From Liolophura sinensis (Eukaryota; Mollusca; Polyplacophora; Chitonida; Chitonidae), in the NCBI RefSeq assembly GCF_032854445.1, contig NC_088296.1, positions 246,001 through 310,000 of the forward strand: a stretch of DNA of 64,000 bases. The letters run 5' to 3'. Shown in pieces: positions 12,801 through 21,500 of this stretch; position 1 is the first letter of the stretch, and every line of letters starts with the position of its first letter. The notes beneath the pieces are model-generated. The model was not told where the DNA came from. It did not search any database and saw nothing but the letters and a program-made list of their open reading frames with translations. A program made the position numbers and the translations under genes.

Positions 12801-13215
12801 ACATGCGCCATTCGGGCAATTGTGTCCAAGCTAAGCCTCCGAAATGAAGTGTGAACAAGCGCTGATAAAACTGGATAAAACTGCCACAAAGACACACTTT
12901 AAATTTCTGCACTGCATCCTGTTAAATTATATCAGAATCTGTTTTGGATAGAACTAAAAACCCTCTGTCCAGTGTTATTACCCACCCCATGAATGTTATC
13001 AAGGTAAGAAGATGTCATGACTTCACTTCCAGCAACCACAGATCAAACACATGGCGTTAATGCCAGGTTGATTTTTGATATGTTGTAGAGAAAAGTGCAA
13101 ACTGCATGCGCAGGTATGCCATGGTACCACATGGAAGTTTAGAAGGGGATATATATTTTTGAGGTTGAATTTGACAAATTTACTACATAAATAGTGAAGG
13201 AAAATCAAAAAAAAA
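12790..13215. repeat. Dispersed repeat, copy i of a pair (unit 1)
   Basis: This and 14095-14520 share the ordered words atgcgc-attc, gtccaag, gcctccgaa, gaaggaggactgat-like, ataaaactg, ttttggatagaa, ttattaccc, atgttatga-cttcac, agaaaagt-caa, ctgcatg, ggtatg and gtaccat. They are therefore diverged copies of one element of about 430 bp, in the same orientation 1.3 kb apart. Confidence 0.6.
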
Positions 13216-13219
13216 AAAT

Positions 13220-14090
13220 CAAAAATCCCAATTTTGACTGATCACCTTTATTGTGATAAGGTCAAGTTGTGCTTGTCTTAACTGAACTACTTTTTGGTAT
13301 TTACCATGGGTTATCCCCAACCATTACAACCCCAACCCTATCTACCCACCACCCCCATCCCCACCCTGTTAATTATGCAAAATTTCACCCTTACACTTAT
13401 CAGGCTTGTACTTCCAAATTTTATTTACACAGGTGAGTGTAATATTGCATTTATTTGACCAGGACTGTATCAGGTCACAGCCATGTGTATATATTTAGAA
13501 GTAGCAGGTTATTTTTATCACATATTCTGAAACACCTACATACATGTATGACACATAGTGTACAATGCACGATTATGTGTTTCAATTTTGTTATGTGCAA
13601 AGTGACTTTACAAGATTAAATATGCTAATGCTGTGTTTCAAATAGGTCTGAAAGTTGATCTGCTTCTCACGTTTGATGAAATTTGATTAAATGTGCTGTC
13701 TGGGAAACAATAATAATAAAAAATTGTTTAGTTTTTGTAATTCATTTCTACAGGTACAAGTGGGGATAGGCTTAGTAATTCCTACATGACTTCTGCGCAG
13801 CTGAGTAGAGGTTGCAATATTATACAATCTAAGGACAACACTTGTTGCATTTTAATGTAATACAGGGTAAATGTTTATTTCTGCAAATTTTCTTTTTGAC
13901 AGGAAAGAAATAGAAACCCCATTCTCCACAAAACATCCTATCCCAAACTCTTACGTGTAGAGTATCAACCCAGGTGGGCTACTACAGACAGCCCTGAACT
14001 TCGACTTTTGCCATTGGACATGTAAGATTTTGGTTACAGTGCCAAACTCATATAAAGATATTACTAACAAAAAATTTTAAAACTTGTCCT
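13220..14090. other. No gene recognised (unit 1)
   Basis: AT-rich DNA between the two copies of the 430-bp repeat, with no exon-like signal. It includes a C-rich patch near 13340-13370. Confidence 0.45.
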
Positions 14091-14094
14091 TTTT

Positions 14095-14520
14095 ATTGGT
14101 TAAATATGCGCAATTCAGGAAAGTGGGTCCAAGACTTGTCTCCGAACTGAAGAAGGAGGACTGATTGGATAAAACTGACACAGAGGTATTTAAGTTATTC
14201 ATACACTATCAATTTCTGCTGTGCTACTTTGCATCTAACATGTCAAAATAAAATACATCAGAGGTTTAATTGTTTTGGATAGAATTGAAAACTTCCCCCC
14301 TGCCACAGTTATTACCCGCCACACTGGAGGTTACCAAATGCAGGAAAATGTTATGACTTCACTTTCAACCACTACAGCTAAAAAAGTGGTAGCTGAGAAT
14401 ATTGTAGACAAAAGTACAAGCTGCATGTAGAGGTATGGCAAGGTACCATGCGAAAGTTAGGGTATATATATATATTTTTCACGTTGAAGATTTAATACAT
14501 AATCATTAAGGAAAATCAAT
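14095..14520. repeat. Dispersed repeat, copy ii of a pair (unit 1)
   Basis: This is the second diverged copy of the element at 12790-13215. It lies immediately 3' of the TRIM gene and may overlap its 3' UTR region. Confidence 0.6.
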
Positions 14521-14565
14521 GCTCCGGTCTAAGCTAAAAGGGTAAGGCATATTTCTCTCATTTAG

Positions 14566-14571
14566 TTTATT
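14566..14571 (-). terminator. Candidate poly(A) signal of TRIM copy 1
   Basis: AATAAA on the minus strand, about 430 nt downstream of the TRIM stop codon. It is kept at 47383-47388 in unit 2. The hexamer is common in AT-rich DNA, so this is only a candidate. Confidence 0.3.
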
Positions 14572-15000
14572 TCTTAGGAATTAAAGTTACACAACACAAC
14601 AAAAATTACTACATGTATCATGTTGACAATATGTATTGTCATGTATAAAGTGTGAACTGTTTTGCTCAGTGACACTCCTGATTATGCTGATTTACAAGTC
14701 GCCACCACTAAAAAATGTAACTACCCAGTCATTATCCACATGTATTTTGTTTGGAAGAAAACTGACACTGATGTTCAGGACAAGTGAAACAGACTGTGTA
14801 TAACTACACCAAGATGTAAGCTTGTGACAGATCACTGACCACTTTGCAGAACAAGCTATACATACTGAATTAGCCACATTGCTCACATTAACTAAAACAG
14901 CAATGTTTCTGTTGTTGTTTTTTTAAAAAAACTAACAAAACAGTCTCCTTCAACACATGATAATATGATAGAAAAGATGTAATAAATAATTACCTGATGG

Positions 15001-15584
15001 TCAGGAAGTCCTTATCATATCACAGAGAACTGGAGGCAGAGTTGCAGAGTCACCCGTTATCAGACGAGCAGACACAGACACAGATTCAGACCAGACACCA
15101 AACTCAACCGATGGCACGAGAGGCTCTGTGACGATAACATCACTGACAGTGTACATTACCTGGTTGTTGTCACAGTCCAGGACTGTCAGTGTGTGGTCAT
15201 CACAGTCCAGGTACACACCCAGGTGATGAGGTCGTGTGTAACGTCTCCACTGTAGATAGCCAGGTTTGATCTCACCACGACCACTCTGACTATCACACCT
15301 GACCTCATCACAACGGTACTCCATCTCAATGTACCAGGAGTTACGGCCACGGTCTGTCACCTCACTCACATCACAGCTCTCTTGTGTCACTCCTACATCA
15401 CAGTAACAGTCATGTGAACAGGTGATGTTTATCTCCCAGTAGTACCTGCCCGTCTGGTAACGCCCGTCTGTCACAGCTCTCCTCCACCACAACACCCAGG
15501 ACAAGTCCTCAGCCTCTACCACACAGCCGCTGTCAGTGATTCTCAGCTTCCTGTCGTCTGTCTCTGTGAATCTCAGTGTCGGCT
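15001..15584 (-). CDS. TRIM copy 1 exon 6: PRY-SPRY domain
   Basis: 584 nt entered in phase 1 after tttttacag. PRY-like words are TLRFTETDDRKLRI and a GRYYWEINI core, followed by SPRY words VGVTQES and LGVYLDCDDHTLTVLD. It ends at ARLITGDSATLPP and a TGA. The length of about 194 residues is normal for a B30.2 domain. The domain is unusually rich in Cys and Asp (for example CSHDCYCD), and its central loop is where unit 2 carries its 14-nt deletion. Confidence 0.9.
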
Positions 15585-18500
15585 CTGTAAAAACAAAACA
15601 GAAGCAGCATAAACAACAGCAAACCACAAACACACGCTGTAAGACTGAGGTGTAAATACCTGTACACCTACCGTGGTTTTACTTGCTCAACACAATCTCT
15701 TGAAATAAAATGACATATATTTTTGACATTAATGTAATTTATATACAGATCCCTGTCATTTTCAGCCAGTTTAAAAGAGTTGAGCTTCGACAAGAACTAT
15801 ATCCATCACTAAATGACGGGTACGGCATAGACATAGACTAAGTACTGGGTTAAAATACAGGCTTTTAGCGGTCTAATTTGTTTAAAACTTATCACTTACA
15901 ACAAGAATAATACCTTCCTCTATCCAGCCATTGGTTTTAGTTGGCAGTTATGGCACATTTGAACACTCAATTCACTATCAAGCTGCAGTAGGCCTGTTGT
16001 CATTCGTGGAGTACCGAAGCCGTCTGTGTAATAAGGAAGGTAACTCGCCACACATAACTTACCAAGTGACTTTCATTGTCACAATACCCCCAAAGACTAT
16101 TTAATCCACCAGAAGTAGTCAGCTAAATTTTCTTCAATTTGCCATTTTTTTTAAAGATACCTAAATATTTAAATATTAACAACAAAGTTATATTGAGGGA
16201 GAAAGGACATGTAAACCTCATACTCTTATACATGGAATCTATACCCTTTAACATTAATAATGAAACAGATATGAGGGCATTTTTTCTCTTTTTCCCCCCT
16301 TTGAAATAAGTGTTTGACTACATTTGAATCTAGGAAATAATGGCGAATTTTTACTTGAATACACGTTTCAGTAATAATTAGGGGGACTCCGTGGTTCAGT
16401 TGGTTAGCGCGCTAGCGCAGCGTAATGAAACAGAAGGCTCTTACCATGCAATGCGGTCGCTGTGAGTTCAAGTCGAGCTCATGCTGGCCTCCTCTTCCGC
16501 CGTTCGTATAAAGGTCTTTCAGCAACCTGCAGTTGGTCGTGGGTTTCCACCGGGCTATGCCCAGTTTCCTCCAACCATAATGCTTGCCACCGTCGTCTAA
16601 GTGAAATATTCTTGAGTACGGCGTAAAGCACAAAAAATTGGGTGCAACATGTTATCTGTCCTGCTCTAAGAGTGTACACCTGCTCTTGTACACATGGAGT
16701 AAACATCACCCAGACACCACAGAATACACAAACACCACTCCTGATCTAACATTACACGCGCTGATTTGCAAATACAAAGTAGACACTGATGGCTTCACTA
16801 CCATCTGTTCTGATCTAATTTTGCAGCTGCTGATATATAATTCTGCTATGTACCTTCCTTTTTTTGTGACTTCTGGGCCAACTGTACGTTAATCTGAATC
16901 TCGTGTGCACATCCTTCTGTGTACCTCACATTAGTCTGTGTCGTCTGTGCCCACCCTACTGTATAGCCTACCTCACATATTAGCCTGTGTCTTCTGTGCA
17001 CACCCTACTGTATACCTCACCTTAGTCTGTGTCTCCTGTGCACATCCTACTGTATAACTCAAATTAGCCTTTGTCTTCTGTGCACACTCTACCGTATACC
17101 TCACATTAGCCTGTGTCTTCTGTGCACAAACTACTGTATACCTCGTACTAGACTGTGTCTTCTGTGCACACCCTACTGTATAACTCACATTAGCCTGTGT
17201 CGTCTGTACACACCTTACTGTATACTTCCTAGTAGCCTGTGTCTTCTGTGCACACCCTACTGTATACCTCACATTAGCCTGTGTCGTCTGTGCACATACT
17301 ACTGTATAACTCACATTAGCCTGTGTCCTCTGTGCACATCCTACTGTATAACTCAAATAAACCTTTGTCTTCTGTGCACAATCTACCGTATACCTCACAT
17401 TAGCCTGTGTCTTCTGTGCACACCCTACTGTATACCTCGTATTAGCCTGTGTTTTCTGTGCACACCCTACTTTATAACTCACATTAGCCTGTGTCTTCTG
17501 TACACACCTTACTATATACTTCCTAGTAGCCTGTGTCTTCTGTGCACACCCTACTGTATACCTCACATTAGCCTGTGTCTTCTGTGCACATACTAATGTA
17601 TAACTCACATTAGCCTGTGTCTTCTGTGTACACCCTACTGTATAACTCACATTAGCCTGTGTCTTCTGTGCACACCCTACTGTATACCTCGTATTAGCCT
17701 GTGTCTTCTGTGCACACCCTACTGTATACCTCACCTTAGTCTGTGTCTTCTGTACACACCTTACTGTATACTTCCTAGTAGCCTGTGTCTTCTGTGCACA
17801 CCCTACTGTATAACTCACATTAGCCTGTGTCTTCTGTACACACCTTTCTGTATATTTCCTAGTAGCCTGTGTCTTCTGTGCACACCCTACTGTATACCTC
17901 ACATTAGCCTGTGTCGTCTGTGCACATACTACTGTATAACTCACATTAGCCTGTGTCTTCTGTGCACACCCTACTGTATAACTCACATTAGCCTGTGTCT
18001 TCTGTGCACACCCTATTGTATACCTCACATTAGCCTGTGTCGTCTGTGCACATACTACTGTATAACTCGCATTAGTCTGTGTCGTCTGTGCATATCCTAC
18101 TGTATAACTCAAATTAGCCTTTGTCTTCTGTGCACACTCTACCGTATACCTCACATTAGCCTGTGTCTTCTTTGCACACCCTACTGTATACCTCGTATTA
18201 GCCTGTGTCTTCTGTGCACACCCTACTGTATAACTCACATTAGCCTGTGTCTTCTGTACACACCTTACTGTAAACTTCCTATTAGCCTGTGTCTTCTGTG
18301 CACACCCTACTGTATACCTCACAGTAGCCTGTTTCGTCTGTGCACATACTACTGTATAACTCACATTAGCCTGTGTCTTCTGTGCACACCCTACTGTATA
18401 ACTCACATTAGCCTGTGTCTTCTGTGCACACCCTATTGTATACCTCACATTAGCCTGTGTCGTCTGTGCACATACTACTGTATAACTCGCATTAGTCTGT

Positions 18501-21500
18501 GTCTTCTGTGCATATCCTACTGTATAACTCAAATTAGCCTTTGTCTTCTGTGCACACTCTACCGTATACCTCACATTAGCCTGTGTCTTCTTTGCACACC
18601 CTACTGTATACCTCGTATTAGCCTGTGTCTTCTGTGCACACCCTACTGTATAACTCACATTAGCCCGTGTCTTCTGTACACACCTTACTGTATACTTCCT
18701 ATTAGCCTGTGTCTTCTGTGCACACCCTACTGTATACCTCACAGTAGCCTGTTTCGTCTGTGCACATACTACTGTATAACTCACATTAGCCTGTGTCTTC
18801 TGTGCACACCCTACTGTATAACTCACATTAGCCTGTGTCTTCTGTGCACACCCTACTGTATACCTCACATTAGCCTGTGTCGTCTGTGCATATACTACTG
18901 TATAACTCGCATTAGCCTGTGTCTTCTGTGCACACCCTACTGTATAACTCACCTTAACCTGTGTCTTCTGTGGACACCCTACTGTATATCTCACATTAGC
19001 CTGTGTCTTCTGTGCACATCCTACTGTATAACTCACCTTAGCCTGTGTCTTCTGTGCACACCCTACTGTATACCTCACATTAGCCTATGTCTTCTGTGCA
19101 CATCCTACTGTATAACTCACATTACCCTGTGTCTTATATGCACACCTTACTGTATACCTCACATTAGCCTGTGTCTTCTGTGTATATCCTAGTGTACACC
19201 ACGCATTACCCTGTGTCTTCTGTGCACACCCTACTGTATAACTCACATTAGCCTGTGTCTTCTGTGCACACCCTACTGTATAACTCACATTAGCCTGTGT
19301 CTTCTGTGCACACCCTACTGTATACCTCGTATTAGCCTGTGTCTTCTGTGCACACCCTACTGTATACCTCACCTTAGCCTGTGTCCTCTGTACACACCTT
19401 ACTGTATACTTCCTAGTAGCCTGTGTCTTCTGTGCACACCCTACTGTATAATTCACATTAGCCTGTGTCTTCTGTACACACCTTACTGTATATTTCCTAG
19501 TAGCCTGTGTCTTCTGTGCACACCCTACTGTATACCTCACATTAGCCTGTGTCGTCTGTGCACATACTACTGTATAACTCACATTAGCCTGTGTCTTCTG
19601 TGCACACCTTACTGTATACATCACATTAACCTGTGTGTTCTGTGCACACCCTACTGTATACTTTACATTAGCCAGTGTCGTCTGTGCACATACTACTGTA
19701 TAACTCGCATTAGTCTGTGTCTTCTGTGCACATCCTACTGTATAACTCAAATTAGCCTTTGTCTTCTGTGCACACTCTACCGTATACCTCACATTAGCCT
19801 GTGTCTTCTGTGCACACCCTACTGTATAACTCACATTAGCCTGTGTCTTCTGTACACACCTTACTGTATACTTCCTAGTAGCCTGTGTCTTCTGTGCACA
19901 CCCTACTGTATACCTCACATTAGCCTGTGTCGTCTGTGCACATACTACTGTATAACTCACATTAGCCTGTGTCTTCTGTGGACACCCTACTGTATAACTC
20001 ACATTAGCCTGTGTCTTCTGTGCATACACTACTGTATAACTCACATTAGCCTGTGTCTTCTGTGCACATCCTGCTGTATACCTCACATTAGCCTGTGTCT
20101 TCTGTGCACACCCTACTGTATAACTCACCTTAACCTGTGTCTTCTGTGCACACCCTACTGTATATCTCAAATTAGCTTGTGTCTTCTGTGCACACCCTAC
20201 TGTATACCTCACATTAGCCTGTGTCTTCTTTGCACATCCTGCTGTATACCTCACATCAGTCTGTGTCTTCTGTGCACACCCTACTGTATAACTCACCTTA
20301 ACCTGTGTCTTTTGTGCACACCTACTGTATATCTCACATTAGCCTGTGTCTTCTGTGCACATCCTACTGTATAACTCACCTTAGCCTGTGTCTTCTGTGC
20401 ACACCCTACTGTATACCTCACATTAGCCTTTGTCTTATATGCACACCTTACTGTATACCTCACATTAGCCTGTGTCTTCTGTGCATATCCTAGTGTACAC
20501 CTCGCATTACCCTGTGTCTTCTGTGCACACCCTACTGTATAACTCACATTAGCCTGTGTCTTCTGCGCATATGCTTCTGTGTATCTCAAATTAGCCTCTG
20601 TCCTCTGGGCAAACCATACTGTATATCTGACAATAATTTGCATATTCTGGGCACACACTACTGTATACCTCGCATTAGTTAGCATCATTTTACCTGCCCT
20701 TTCTCTTGCCTAACATTAATGTGTATGGTTTATACTATCTGTACTTTGCAAACTCTTCTCACTTTCGTCTCTCTTGGAATACTGTTTATTTTCTTGGCAC
20801 GCCACGGACATATCGGTTTTGTTTTCTTAACAGAGTCTATCGTGTGTTTTGCAGGTACACAGCCGTTCGCCTTCTCCATTTTTGTCTGTGTCTTCGATGC
20901 ACACACTAATGTAAACCCTACAGTCCTTTATGTCGTCTAAGCACACCCTACTGAATGCCTTTTATACATAAGAACTTACTTGTAACACGTAGGGGAGATA
21001 TTTGTCCACCGACTGCTGCTTCTAAGTCCTGGTGATCTTGCATTGTCTCTTTTACAGTCACCTGTCTATGAACAACTTGGTCATGTTGTACAGAAGCTAG
21101 AAGCTTCTGTCTGCTGACCTCATGTTTCTCCAGTTCTGATCTTATCCCATTCAGCTGGTCATCAGTTCTGCGAGAAGAGGAGAGAAAACAAAGAAGCACA
21201 GTCGTGTAGTGATCTTGTGTCCGCGCAGTTATAAGAATGACATGATGTACTATTCCTAGTAGTTTAGATCTAATTTGTCTGGACAAACGTAAGATTGAAC
21301 ATTAGATATATCTCACACTTGAGTCATGTTTTGGACAACTACAGCTTACAGAAAAACATCTGCTGACAATAGTCACGTGCGCATGTATAACAAACATGGG
21401 GAGGTATAACACATTTATACATACGTTTTGGTGAAATCCGTGGAACCCTGTCAACAAACAGAATTGAGCCTACATATAAAATCAAGTAAAGAAGAAACAG

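Noticed and set aside
16381-16460. tRNA gene at the SINE heads
   Set aside because: The A-box and B-box-like words are present, but the cloverleaf is degenerate and always attached to the SINE body.
16973-19078. 701-aa minus-strand open frame (and 403-aa, 131-aa and 321-aa relatives) as protein-coding genes
   Set aside because: They are translations of a 42-bp tandem repeat lying inside a TRIM intron. The unit length is a multiple of three, the plus strand is also open in places (252 codons at 51042-51800), starts are random Val-to-Met changes, and no splice route from exon 5 was found.
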